Of a stretch of DNA of 64,000 nucleotides, positions 1-9,864 are shown in pieces. The stretch comes from Butyrivibrio sp. NC3005. Its GTDB lineage: Bacteria; Bacillota; Clostridia; Lachnospirales; Lachnospiraceae. The notes under the pieces were generated by a model. That model was not told where the DNA came from. It made no database searches and worked only from the letters and a program-made list of their open reading frames with translations. Position 1 is the first letter of the stretch; each line of letters opens with the position of its first letter. The DNA is taken from the NCBI RefSeq assembly GCF_000424545.1, contig NZ_AUKC01000004.1, positions 98,700 through 162,699 on the forward strand. Reading direction: 5' to 3'. The position numbers and the translations under genes are program-made.

Positions 1-3000
1 TACTGTAAAGCCATGATCCCGCAAGTAATCGCATACTTCCATCTCAAATTCAGAATCAAATTGATCAAAAGAATTTACAGAAATTGATCTATCAAGAGCA
101 ATCTCACCATGCTCTGCATAATCCAAATACTCTCTAAGAAGCCTTGTTCCTTATGCTCCTGTTCTTTTCAAGTCAATATCATTAGCACTCATAATGGACA
201 CAAGCTGAACATTTTCTTTTGCTCTTGTTACTGCAACATTTAGTCTACGTTCACCTCCAAGTTTATTCAACGGTCCAAAATTATACAATAACTTTCCTTG
301 AGAATCTCTTCCATAAACAACACTAAAAATAATAGTATCTCGTTCATCTCCCTGAACAGCATCAAGATTTTTTACAAAAAATGCTTCTTTTTCGGTATCT
401 TTGAAATACCATTCCTTAGAAAAATCATCTTTTCTTCTCTTGTCAAGTAATCTTTCAATCAGATCCATTTGTTTTTCATTAAATGCAACAACTCCAATGC
501 TTCTTTCGGGATACTTTTCAATATTCTTATATATAAGATCAACAATAAAATCAGCTTCTGCTCTATTTGTTCTGCTATTTCTATCATAAAAACCATTCAC
601 ATGATAGTAATCTACACCTATACCCTCATGATCAATTTTAGATGAAGGAAATGTTATTAATGCATTATCGTAAAAATACTTATTAGAAAACGATATTAAC
701 TGTTCATATTTACTACGGTAATGCCATTTTAACTGTATTTGAGGAAACAAACTCTTGCACATATCTAAAATAGACTCATAGCTGGAAATATCATTATCAT
801 CTTCTTCATCAGTGTTAGTCTCACCATTGTTTTTGAAAAAATCAGATGGTGGCATCTGCTTGGAATCTCCCACAACAATAATCTGTTTTCCTCTATAAAT
901 AGCGCCTATAGCATCCTGAGGAAATATCTGTGAAGCTTCATCAAATACAACTGTATCGAACTCTATGTCATTATCTCCTAATAATGTACTAACACTAAGA
1001 GGCGACATAAGGAAACAAGGTTTAATGGTCTGTATAATATTTCCTGCTTCGCCAAGAAGCTTTCGGATGTTTTTTTGTCTACTTTTCTTTTGACCTTCTC
1101 TTTTTAGAATTTCAACCTCACTTCCGCCTGCTATCATATCAAAATCCGGACGTTTTGAAGAAAGCTCTGCTTTTATCTGTGCTTTACTGATTTCAAACTG
1201 TAACTTATCTTTGTCTTTAAAACGTTTAACTACTCTGTCTTGCTCAATTCGTGTAAAAGCTCGTATTACAGGCTTTTCACAAATCATATGATTAATCCAT
1301 TGATTATAAAAAAGTTTCTTATATGTAGAAACAATTTTCTTTGAATCAACTTCATTTTCAATGGCAACTATAATATATTTAAGCAGGCCTTTTTCATCTA
1401 ACTGCTCAAGTAATTCACTGAAACTATTCCAATTACCTAGCGTACCATAACAATCTCTGTACTGCTGTATTTTACTAAATAAAGTTCTAATAGACATTGA
1501 ATCAAATGCTACATAATCAGTATCAAAGTCATTCTGTAATTTATTTAAATTGTCCTTAGCTAAATTCACAGATTTTGTTAAGGAATTTGCATGTTTGCCA
1601 AAAGTTGTTTTTTCTAAATCAAATTCTTCATCTGACATTGACAAAATATTTCCCGAATTAGTTTTTTTATCTAAGAAGCCTTTTACTATTTTTAATTCTT
1701 CGCAAAACTTTGTATAGTCAGTATCAACATTTAATACTTTTATCTTTAAGACATCTGATATCTTATTTTTCTCTTCATCAAACTGCTCTATAAGATTCTG
1801 ATAATCCATAAGCGATTTCATATATGTCTGCACCTTAGAATATCCTAATTTCATTCCTGTCTTTGATGTCAAACGTATATCTGCAATGATTCTTTTATAA
1901 TCAGCACTAAACAACCGCGAAAAAAATCCAGAATAAAGCCTTATTATTTTATTGTAATAATCTTGACCATCAAGCTTATAGATGCTTTCTTCAAATACCT
2001 CGTTAATACTATCCCTTAACGGAATAATTCTTTCACTTAATTTAGCCATATTATTTAGTGTATTAAGCAACAAATCCAGCTTATCAACTATAATCATACT
2101 AGGTCTAATAAAAACAGCCTCAGAAAAAATGTTAAATATACTCACCACTTCTTCAACATCTGTCCAATGAGTAATATTAAAGCAATACTTTGATTCAATA
2201 TCATCGATTTCATCAATCAAGCCTTTTAAATCTTCAAATGTCTTTTGAAGTTTTTGCTTAAACTTACTTTGTTCTTCATAAGAAAGCATGTGTTTATTAT
2301 ATCCATACCATACATTTTTTCGATAATCATACCCAATAGTAGGTATATACTCTTCATACTTACAAAGAAGTTCTGATGCACTCTTTAAATACTCTTCATC
2401 TTTGTCGACAATGTGTTCTAATAGAAAATCTAATTCTGGCGCATCTCTCTGAGCTGAATATGCTTCATAAAGCTGATACATAGATTTATTAATACCAGGA
2501 ATAGGTTTATGTAATTCCTCTGCATATTTATCAAGCCTTTTCTGAAGATTTTCTTTTTCCCATATTTCTTCCTCAGCTTTGGGTGAAACACTACTTTTTT
2601 CTGTAATTAAAGTCTTATATAGATTATCTATAACTTTTTTCTTATTTGATTTATGGCTATGTAATTCCAGACAGAATTCTTCCAAACCAGCTTGTTTCAA
2701 CTTCTCATATACAACATTAAGTGCAACAAGCTTTTCAGATACGAACAGAACCTTCTTTCCATCATACAAGCATTCTGCAATTATATTCGTTATAGTTTGA
2801 GACTTACCAGTTCCAGGAGGACCTTGTAACACAAAACTCTGTCCCGATTTAGCCATTTCAATTGCTTCTATCTGACTCGAATCAGCATCAACAACTGTAT
2901 GTAAATCTATTATTCCGTTTATATCAGATTTTCTTTCAAAATCATATGAAAAACTTAGAAAATCCCTAGCTTCTCCAAGAAGCAAGCGAACATTTTCATT

Positions 3001-3786
3001 TCTTAGTATCTTCTTTTCATTATTGATAAAATCAAGATACATATTTATCTTCGTAAAAGCAAAAATACCAATCTGACACTCTGACGTCACCTGCCAGTGA
3101 AGTTTGGAAACCTTTTCTTGTACCTTTTCAATATATGAAGTAAGCGATTCATCTTCCTCATACTCTGGAAGCGTCAATTCATATTGTGCATTTAAATAAT
3201 AACTAAACGTCGGATTGACAATAACCTCTTCATCAGTAAGCTCGATAAAGTATGGATCAACTACAGATTCATTTTTAAAAGTAATCGGAACAAGTAGTAA
3301 TGGAGCTTTATTCACAACAGTTGAATCTTCTTGCTCTTTCCAATGAATGAAGCCAAATGCCATATGTGCAAAATTGTTACCAGTTTCTTCAAGACTCTCC
3401 TTGGATTTTTTATGGATTCTTTTAATAGTATCAATTGGATTTAGTGATTGAGAATAAACCAAAATCTGATTATCTTGATTAATCTTATGCGAATACAAAG
3501 CAATATATTCATTTTTTCCCAATTTATCATTATTGACTGCATCATTAGTATTATCTTCTACAAGACCTGCTACTATTTCTGTTTCATCGTCTGTATCTAA
3601 ATCTTCCACCAATGGATTATAAATTTCAAACGTAGATTTGCTAATACATTTATTAAAAAAAGTTTCGCCATCTGGATAAACCACTTCGGCTCCTAACGTT
3701 TTGGAAGCTTTAAAATTTATCATATTGTTGCGCTTACTTGTATCAAGAAGTTTCTGAGCCCATTTTTCTAATTTTTCGTTATCCAT
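1..3786 (-). pseudogene. DUF4011-type superfamily I helicase, interrupted by an in-frame TAA and cut by the window edge
   Basis: Large ATP-dependent superfamily I DNA/RNA helicase of the DUF4011 type. The N-terminus carries the RNNMINFK signature of that domain. Walker A (GPPGTGKSQT) is near residue 327, the DEAS motif II near residue 948, followed by GDSKQMPPS, the WHYRS motif and the C-terminal VTRAKENVQL helicase motif. The open frame stops at 151-153 (TAA) after residue 1211. The same frame then continues without a stop to position 1 (GTRLLREYLDYAEHGEIALD and on), as expected for this family, whose members are much longer. A single base change, probably from GAA or a similar codon, therefore seems to have cut the gene. 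The start ATG at 3786 has no better upstream alternative. It stands alone on its strand, so a defence-island role cannot be argued from context. The helicase part is still intact, so a truncated product is possible. Confidence 0.85.
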
Positions 3787-3859
3787 ATTACTACCTTACT
3801 AATCCTACTAAATCTTTATCACAAAATCATTTATAAAAAACAGTTACAATTTTCCACAA

Positions 3860-3900
3860 CAAAAAAGCATTTGAAAAAGGTTCCCCTTAATTCAAATGCT
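3860..3900 (-). terminator. Terminator-like hairpin in the leader of the helicase gene
   Basis: Ten-base arms AGCATTTGAA (3866-3875) and TTCAAATGCT (3891-3900), with further inner pairing AAGG/CCTT. Read leftwards it is followed by a run of six T. It lies 80 bp upstream of the helicase start, with no leftward gene before it, so it may be an attenuator or a leftover terminator. The rest of 3787-4174 is AT-rich and shows only a second short stem (4121-4128 with 4136-4143) in the leader of the next rightward gene. Confidence 0.5.
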
Positions 3901-4174
3901 CCTCTAACAACCTATATTTTTATCCCCATCCTTGTTGTATGTCCCATATCCGAAAAAATATATCCAAAGTTTATGCTATTTAGTTACTTTTGTCAATACA
4001 TTTTATCACAAATAAAAAAACAACATATTTTTTCAAATTCTTGGTACAATATAAGTATAGTTAGACACTTCTATCAACGATCTACAATAACGCAATAATA
4101 ATTGTTACTGTCTTGCGCTAAAAAACTAATAGCAATAGTTTTTTACAAAAACAAACAAACAGGAGGGTATACTA

Positions 4175-4858
4175 ATGCAATGTGAATTTAAGGGTGGAAA
4201 TTTTCCAGTAGCTGTTTGCTATCTTGGAGCTGGTCAGGCATTAAACTGTGAGTCAGGTGCAATGGCATGGATGAGTGATGGTATAAAAATGGAGACTAAC
4301 ACAGGTGGCGGAATAGGGAAACTGTTCGGAAGAGCCTTCACAGGTGAATCACTTTTCATGAACAGATATGTTGCAGAGCGCGGGGGAATAATTGCAATCG
4401 GAGCACATGCTCCTGGAGAAATAAGAAAGATAACTCTTTCACCGGAACATCCTATCGTAGTTCAAAAAGGATCATTCCTTGCAAAAGATGAAAGCATTGA
4501 TTTATCAATTTTCTTCCAAAAAAAAATTGGAACAGGTTTATTTGGTGGAGAAGGATTTATCATGAACAAGCTTTCTGGTACAGGTGATGTTCTTCTCGAA
4601 ATAGATGGTGGAGTGGTAGAATATACTCTTAATGCTGGCGAAAGACTTACTATCGATACAGGCTACCTTGTAATGATGGATGCAACATGTTCGATTGATG
4701 TTCAAATGATTAAGGGAGTTGGCAACATTCTCTTCGGCGGAGAGGGATTGTTTAATACAGTTGTATCAGGTCCTGGTAAAATAATGATACAAACTCAGCC
4801 TATGGTTCAGTTTGTATCTAAAATTGCTACTATGATTGCAGCAAGAACTCAGAAATAA
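4175..4858 (+). CDS. AIM24 / TIGR00266 family protein
   Basis: A 227-residue protein of the AIM24 (TIGR00266) family, a beta-sandwich fold of unclear biochemical function that is widespread in Firmicutes. The sequence shows the glycine-rich repeated blocks of the family: TNTGGGIGKLFGR near the N-terminus, FGGEGF in the middle and FGGEGLF near the C-terminus. The length is typical. There is no signal peptide or membrane segment, so it should be cytosolic. The start is set by a strong AGGAGG eight bases upstream of the ATG. It is monocistronic, and the hairpin-rich stretch that follows probably ends its transcript. Confidence 0.85.
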   Translation: MQCEFKGGNFPVAVCYLGAGQALNCESGAMAWMSDGIKMETNTGGGIGKLFGRAFTGESLFMNRYVAERGGIIAIGAHAPGEIRKITLSPEHPIVVQKGSFLAKDESIDLSIFFQKKIGTGLFGGEGFIMNKLSGTGDVLLEIDGGVVEYTLNAGERLTIDTGYLVMMDATCSIDVQMIKGVGNILFGGEGLFNTVVSGPGKIMIQTQPMVQFVSKIATMIAARTQK

Positions 4859-4861
4859 TGT

Positions 4862-5052
4862 CAAGACTCGCTCGCGAGTCTTGCGCGCCGGATTCGGGTC
4901 TGCTTCAGCAGACAAATTCCTGTCCGAATCCGTGCGCATCCTCGCGGAGCGTTTAACTCAGTCGGAGCTTGTACCCCGACTGAGTATAGTTTGTCATAAC
5001 CCCCACCTACGCTAACGCTTAGAGGTGGGGGATTTCTCCGACTGAGTTAAAC
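4862..5052. repeat. Cluster of perfect hairpins, probably the end of an IS200/IS605-type element
   Basis: Three stacked dyads are visible: CAAGACTCG/CGAGTCTTG (4862-4870 with 4875-4883); CGGATTCGG/CCGAATCCG (4889-4897 with 4924-4932) enclosing GTCTGC-TTCA-GCAGAC; and GTTTAACTCAGTCGGA (4951-4966) with its complement at 5037-5052, enclosing CCCCCACCT/AGGTGGGGG (5000-5008 with 5023-5031). The arm at 4956-4965 could also pair with 4976-4985, so two folds compete. GC content is far above the surroundings. Subterminal hairpins with CCCCACCT stems are typical of IS200/IS605 ends, but no transposase gene is present here. The element type is inferred. Confidence 0.5.
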
Positions 5053-5164
5053 CACGCATTCAAACATAAAAACTGAGTATGTGAAAAAATCTCTGTAAAA
5101 ACGGAATAACACTATTCGAACGAGGTCTCCTAAGGTAAAAGAAATCTTAAGGAGGCCTTTTATT

Positions 5165-5239
5165 ATGGCAAAATAAAAGAAACCCGTACACAAAGTTCAG
5201 ATGACAGACGGTAAGCGTCAGATTATCCAACAACTATTA
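5165..5239 (+). mobile_element. 5' scrap of an IS256-family transposase gene
   Basis: Reads MAK, then an in-frame TAA (5174-5176), then KKPVHKVQMTDGKRQIIQQL. This matches my memory of the N-terminus of clostridial IS256-family transposases, where the stop position is normally a lysine. Homology ends at about 5239, where a different sequence begins. A leader hairpin (about 5124-5159) lies just upstream. Only some 25 codons remain of a gene of about 400, so the element is dead. Confidence 0.6.
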
Positions 5240-5257
5240 GGTCATAAGAGTTTATCA

Positions 5258-5440
5258 TCAGATATTTCCATTTTTATTTTCCATGCTTTTTACTGAATAC
5301 AATGGCCCGTTGAACATTTTGGGATAACTATTTAGTTGCTCTTTCCAATACTTGGACACCATAGTTTCCAGCTCATCTGGCAAATCGCGTTTATCCTCAA
5401 CTTCATAAAGTATCGTTTCAATCTTAGTAACAGTACACAT
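5258..5440 (-). pseudogene. N-terminal fragment, possibly of a NUDIX-type protein
   Basis: Sixty codons starting at an ATG with a modest GAAAGG site, ending in two TGA codons where the IS256 scrap begins. The text (FNGPLYSVKSMENKNG near the end) resembles the region before the NUDIX fold in some clostridial hydrolases, but the NUDIX box itself is absent. The junction with transposase sequence at about 5240-5257 suggests the element truncated the gene. Identification is weak. Confidence 0.35.
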
Positions 5441-5458
5441 TTTTTAACAAACCTTTCA

Positions 5459-5581
5459 TCAGAGATGCTGGAATTTAATACATACAAGAAGATATTTTAT
5501 CACCCCATCTTCTACAGTATAAACTATTGCTCCACAAGATTTTTCAGACATATCACCTGCATCAATCTCTTTCGTAAACAT
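5459..5581 (-). pseudogene. NUDIX hydrolase N-terminal stub
   Basis: A 40-codon reading frame beginning MFTKEIDAGDMSEKSCGAIV and running into YTVEDGVIKYLLV before losing homology and stopping. The SCGAIVYT...YLLV block is the first beta hairpin of Ap4A-hydrolase-like NUDIX proteins, which are about 140 residues long. The catalytic NUDIX box is missing. It lies 6 bp after the ABC transporter gene, on the same strand. With the preceding fragment this marks a deletion-scarred spot. Confidence 0.5.
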
Positions 5582-5586
5582 TTACT

Positions 5587-7389
5587 TTATGCGCTTTCCT
5601 TTATGTAGTACTTTGCCTGAGCTTCAAACATTTCTGCGTAAATTCCAGAAGGAATGCTTATAAGCTCATCATGTGTTCCATATTCTGCTATGTGACCTTC
5701 GAAGAATACTGCAATCTTGTCACAGAATTTGCAACTTGATAGCCTATGAGAAATATAAACAGCAGTCTTTCCACCTACAAGAGTATGGAACTGTTTATAT
5801 ACCTCATACTCAGCCAGCGGATCAAGCGCAGCTGTAGGCTCATCAAGGATAACGATTGGAGATTCCTTGAAAAGTGCTCTTGAAATAGCAATTTTCTGCT
5901 GTTCTCCACCTGAAGGCTCTATGCCTTTTTCATCGAAATATTTAAAAATATTAGTATCAAAGCCCTTATCAAGTTTTCCTAATAGATCTTGCAGGCCAAC
6001 AATATCTGTATATTTAGAAATTTTTGCGTTACCAGCCTTATCAAATGCAATATTCTCGCCCATGCTAAAAGCAAAGAGCTTGAAATCCTGAAAAACAGGC
6101 GCTATCTGCTGCATATATTCTTTGTAATCGTATTCCTTGATGTTTACACCATCCACAAGGATTTCTCCCTCAGTCGGGTCATAGAGTCTGCACAAAAGCT
6201 TTATAAATGTGGTTTTTCCTGCACCGTTAAGACCAACTATTGACAGGTGTTCGCCGGGTCTTATTTTTATGCTGATATCATCAAGTATTTTCCTGTCTGT
6301 TTTTGGATATGCAAAAGAGACATGTCTAAATTCAATCTCATGATCTTTTTTCTCAATATGCTTATCACCCTTAGGAAGCGCAGCAGGATAATCCATGAAA
6401 ACAACGTATTCATAAGCATAATTGCATCTCTTAACAAGCTCTGTAATATTCCATACAAGATTAAACAGTGTATTTTCAAGAGAACCCTCTGCTGCAATAA
6501 GCTGAGTGAATATACCTATTCCGAAAGCTCCACTTATCGCAAGAAGTGCAACATAAAAGTATGTAAACATTGACTCTGCAAATACTGCAATTTCAAGTAA
6601 AAAGCTGTATGGAAGCTCCTTATCAGCTTGCCATTTCCACATATCTATAGTTTTCTTCGTATTTCCTTCCCAGGCTCTCAGCATCAGATTTTTGGCATCA
6701 TACAGCCTTATATCTTTTCCATATCGGGAATCTACCACTTCCCAGGCAAAGTATCCAAACATGTTATTAAACTTGGAAAGTTTATTAAATGTAGTTACCG
6801 CAAATTTGTTGATCTTGGTTGTAAGTGCAAAATGAAATACAGCATATATAGCCAGCATCAACAGAAGGATAGGCGCGTGCAGGATTATAACAGTGACAAG
6901 ACCTGCCATTTTGATGATGTTCCCGACAAACATAAATACCTGCTCCGCTACACCATAGACTCCCTCTGAGTACCAGCTCATACCGGTCTTGGCTTTCTGC
7001 AGCTGATCAAGTGCTTCCTTATCTTCAGTAAGCTGGAAATCAAGTTCCATAGTTTGTTTGCCCAAAAGAACGTCAAAATAGCATGAAAGTCTTTCCTGAT
7101 ATTTGCCAAGAACCGCATTACTTTTTTCAATCAGCATTGCTGCGATAAATTCGCCAATTATAAGAGCTGCTGCGTAGAATATCAGTTTCTTAAGATCTCG
7201 CTCTCCTACAATCTCATCTACTATCATGGGCGAGATCATTATGGCAATAAACGGCTGAGCAATGGAAATAGCAGTCTTAATGCTCTCCCATACAAAGAAA
7301 AGCGGATATTTTCTGGCGGCAGTACCAAATAAAACACGTATAACAGAATTTATTTTCCTTAGTGTGGTTTCTTTTTTCTTATCAGCCAA
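5587..7389 (-). CDS. ABC exporter half-subunit (permease fused to ATPase)
   Basis: About 600 residues: an N-terminal six-helix exporter domain followed by a nucleotide-binding domain. Walker A (GLNGAGKTT) is near residue 388, the signature SGGEQQK near 492, Walker B VILDEPTAALD near 515, then the H-loop ISHR. I place the start at the TTG at 7387-7389, because GAGGTGG sits just upstream and it overlaps the stop of the preceding gene by 8 bp. That is classic translational coupling. A longer frame up to 7500 would overlap the upstream coding region and is unlikely. With the next gene it should form a heterodimeric exporter in the membrane. Both ATPase sites look canonical. The substrate is unknown; peptide or lipid export is typical for such pairs. 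Confidence 0.88.
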   Translation of the reverse strand: MADKKKETTLRKINSVIRVLFGTAARKYPLFFVWESIKTAISIAQPFIAIMISPMIVDEIVGERDLKKLIFYAAALIIGEFIAAMLIEKSNAVLGKYQERLSCYFDVLLGKQTMELDFQLTEDKEALDQLQKAKTGMSWYSEGVYGVAEQVFMFVGNIIKMAGLVTVIILHAPILLLMLAIYAVFHFALTTKINKFAVTTFNKLSKFNNMFGYFAWEVVDSRYGKDIRLYDAKNLMLRAWEGNTKKTIDMWKWQADKELPYSFLLEIAVFAESMFTYFYVALLAISGAFGIGIFTQLIAAEGSLENTLFNLVWNITELVKRCNYAYEYVVFMDYPAALPKGDKHIEKKDHEIEFRHVSFAYPKTDRKILDDISIKIRPGEHLSIVGLNGAGKTTFIKLLCRLYDPTEGEILVDGVNIKEYDYKEYMQQIAPVFQDFKLFAFSMGENIAFDKAGNAKISKYTDIVGLQDLLGKLDKGFDTNIFKYFDEKGIEPSGGEQQKIAISRALFKESPIVILDEPTAALDPLAEYEVYKQFHTLVGGKTAVYISHRLSSCKFCDKIAVFFEGHIAEYGTHDELISIPSGIYAEMFEAQAKYYIKESA

Positions 7390-9256
7390 CTTTTTCCACC
7401 TCACTTTCTGCAGCCTCACCTTCACGATAATAATGAGCCTGGACATTAAACATTTCTGCATATTTTCCATTTTGCTCCATAAGCTCGTCATGAGTTCCAA
7501 GCTCTACCAGAGAGCCATTTTCAAACATGGCAATCCTATCACAGAACCTGGTCGATGCCAGTCTATGTGATATATATACCGCTGATTTTTTTCCTATCAT
7601 TTCATCAAAACGTTCATAAAGCTTCTGCTCTGCTATAGCATCAAGTGCTGAGGTTGGCTCATCTAGAACTACAAATTTGCCGCCCTTATAAAGAGCTCTT
7701 GCCAGCGCAAGCTTTTGCCTTTCACCTCCAGACATATCAATGCCATCATCTTCCATGATATTTGTAAGAGGCGTATCGATACCCTTTACCAGGGATGCAA
7801 TCTTTTCTTCCAGCCCTGCTTCTATTGCGCAATTTAAAGCCTTTTCCTTATCAAGGTCATCGCCGCTTAGCATAGCAATATTTTCCGCTATATTAAAAGC
7901 AAATATTTCAATGTTTTGGAAAACAGGTGCAAACAGTTTGTAATAATCTTCTCTTTTGAATTTTCTAATGTCTATGCCATTAAGAGTAATGCTGCCTTCT
8001 GTCGGTTCATACAATCTTAAAAGGAGCTTTATCATAGTGGTCTTGCCTGCCCCGTTAAGACCGACAACTGCAAGCTTTTCTCCGGCATTTATCTTCAAAT
8101 TCAGGTTCTTTAATGAGTAATTGTCTGCTTTATAATACTTGTAGGAGACATTTTTAAATTCAATCTCGTAGTTATCTGCCTCAGGAATAGGAATACACAT
8201 GCTTTCATCCATATCAAGATCAAGAGATAAAAATGACCTGAAGTCATCAACCTCGAGAGAAGCTTTTTTATAATCGCCAAATCTCTGCAAGAAATTTAAT
8301 AGCGCAGAGGAAAAAGCCATTGCCAGCGATAAGAACATAGTAAAATCAGAAATTGAGAGGTTCTTTTTAAACACAGCCACAAAAAGAGTTGCATAAATAA
8401 GCCCCTTTATAATGACATAAGCTATCTGAACAACAAAGGCATGCTTATACCACAGATCGCGGTGAAGATCCATTTTTTCAATTGTTTCTTTATTTACTTC
8501 TTCCTGTTTACCGGACAAAAAATCGCTAAGTCCAAAGAGTCTTATATCCTTGGCAAAGTCAAAATCCTGAGTAATCCTGGTCATATATTCTGATTTGCGG
8601 GATGCGGGAGACATCTTATCCCACACCTCTTCTTTATCAACCCTGACTATTTTTCTGTAATAAAGAAACTGTAATAGTCCAAGAATGATAAGCGCAATGA
8701 TCAGTCTGTAATCAAGAATCAGAATAGCAGCAAAAGTGACAACAAGTGTAAAGGCACTTGTTAAAACCTGCCTCATTAGTTGCATCATGCCCTGTACACC
8801 GTTGTTATCAGAATTAGTTGCCCTCATGGCACGATCAGCAATATCAAGTACATCCGGTCTCTCAACTAGTTCAAATCGCAGAGTTAATACCTTCGCAATC
8901 CTCTCTGTGAGCATATTCATACGAATGAGTATGAGGTTGTACCAGACTCTGTTATCAGACAAAGCTCTTCCAAAATTCAAGGCAAGATTTATACTTCCTG
9001 CTATCAGCATTAGCCTTGTAAGCTGCCGTATCCCTTCCTGCCTGCTTAATCCAAGTTGGATAATATCAATGACGTATTTTCCAAAAATTCCCCAGAAATA
9101 CGATAAGACGGAATTACATACAATTCCAAGAATAACCAAAAAGATAACACAGGGCTTATATTGCCACATTTTCTTTAGTATATAAACCGTGTTACTCCAT
9201 ATCCCATATTCTTTATGAAGCGGGTTATCTTTGCTTTCTTTATATTCGATTTCCAT
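7382..9256 (-). CDS. ABC exporter half-subunit (permease fused to ATPase), partner
   Basis: A 624-residue exporter half-transporter. The transmembrane domain covers about residues 30-330. The ATPase domain has Walker A GLNGAGKTT near residue 402, signature MSGGERQK near 508, Walker B VVLDEPTSALD near 531 and an ISHR switch histidine. The ATG at 9256 follows AGAGGTAG. It is the first gene of the pair and its last 8 bp overlap the partner. The two proteins are clearly related but not near-identical, as in heterodimeric exporters. No regulator lies next to it, and the upstream side is a graveyard of gene stubs. Confidence 0.88.
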   Translation of the reverse strand: MEIEYKESKDNPLHKEYGIWSNTVYILKKMWQYKPCVIFLVILGIVCNSVLSYFWGIFGKYVIDIIQLGLSRQEGIRQLTRLMLIAGSINLALNFGRALSDNRVWYNLILIRMNMLTERIAKVLTLRFELVERPDVLDIADRAMRATNSDNNGVQGMMQLMRQVLTSAFTLVVTFAAILILDYRLIIALIILGLLQFLYYRKIVRVDKEEVWDKMSPASRKSEYMTRITQDFDFAKDIRLFGLSDFLSGKQEEVNKETIEKMDLHRDLWYKHAFVVQIAYVIIKGLIYATLFVAVFKKNLSISDFTMFLSLAMAFSSALLNFLQRFGDYKKASLEVDDFRSFLSLDLDMDESMCIPIPEADNYEIEFKNVSYKYYKADNYSLKNLNLKINAGEKLAVVGLNGAGKTTMIKLLLRLYEPTEGSITLNGIDIRKFKREDYYKLFAPVFQNIEIFAFNIAENIAMLSGDDLDKEKALNCAIEAGLEEKIASLVKGIDTPLTNIMEDDGIDMSGGERQKLALARALYKGGKFVVLDEPTSALDAIAEQKLYERFDEMIGKKSAVYISHRLASTRFCDRIAMFENGSLVELGTHDELMEQNGKYAEMFNVQAHYYREGEAAESEVEKVG

Positions 9257-9525
9257 GATATCTACCTCTTTTTGTCCATAATCACAATATAGATTCCCAC
9301 GGTTTTTTCCACTTTTTGCCGTTAGAAGACATATATAAATGACGTATGTTAATTATATGTTAAAAAGGAATTAGCACTCTACTCATTTTTTCATATCTTA
9401 TGTTCATATTTTGCTATCTATTTTTCAAGTCGACCGCTTCTAAAAGGAGCCTCAGCATCGTGAAGCTCCTTAAAACTCATTTCATTTCCCCTCACCTTTC
9501 CATTCTATTCTATATCATCAGTTAA
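9257..9525 (-). other. Leader of the ABC operon plus an unexplained short frame
   Basis: AT-rich leader upstream of the ABC genes. A 20-codon frame (9418-9480, MSFKELHDAEAPF start) with a GAGGGGAAA-type site lies on the same strand. It looks like the first codons of a lost gene, but is too short to name. Confidence 0.25.
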
Positions 9526-9684
9526 TTAAACACGCCCCTTGATCTCATATTCTTCCAAGAGATAATCATGGATAACTTTTGAAAAAATAATCAGGCACTT
9601 ATTAACCAGATGCTTTTGTTCTCCATAAAAATGCTCCAGTTTTACTATTGATTCGGTCTTATCATCATAAAAGTCTTTCAACAT
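9526..9684 (-). pseudogene. Nucleoside-phosphorylase-like N-terminal stub
   Basis: Fifty-two codons with an excellent AGGAGG site before the ATG. The text contains FYGEQKHLVNKCLIIFSKVI, which I recall from the N-terminus of clostridial nucleoside phosphorylase family proteins of roughly 250 residues. The frame ends after EYEIKGRV, before any active-site residues. It is either a truncated relic or a small protein still translated. It has no partner gene downstream apart from the ABC leader. Confidence 0.45.
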
Positions 9685-9812
9685 AGTCCACTCCTCCTCA
9701 CTCAAAGATGTTTACCATAATAATCTCATCGCGATATTTACAGAAAAACTTTCACACGCTCTAAAAACTACACCGATTCTTTGATTTTTATAATGTCACA
9801 TAACCTTTCTAC

Positions 9813-9859
9813 ATAAAAACACAGGTTCTTGTTTTCACTTGGAAAATCAAGAACCTGTG
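9813..9859 (-). terminator. Intrinsic terminator of the cyclic-nucleotide-binding gene
   Basis: Perfect 12-bp arms CACAGGTTCTTG (9820-9831) and CAAGAACCTGTG (9848-9859). Read leftwards the stem is followed by TTTTTAT. It starts 5 bp after the stop of the next gene. Confidence 0.8.
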
Positions 9860-9864
9860 TTGTG

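Noticed and set aside
1..3786. Anti-phage defence system built on the large helicase
   Set aside because: The helicase has no nuclease, methylase or other defence partner next to it in the window, and it is truncated.
9418..9480. Twenty-codon gene
   Set aside because: Too short and without recognisable homology; noted only as part of the gap description.
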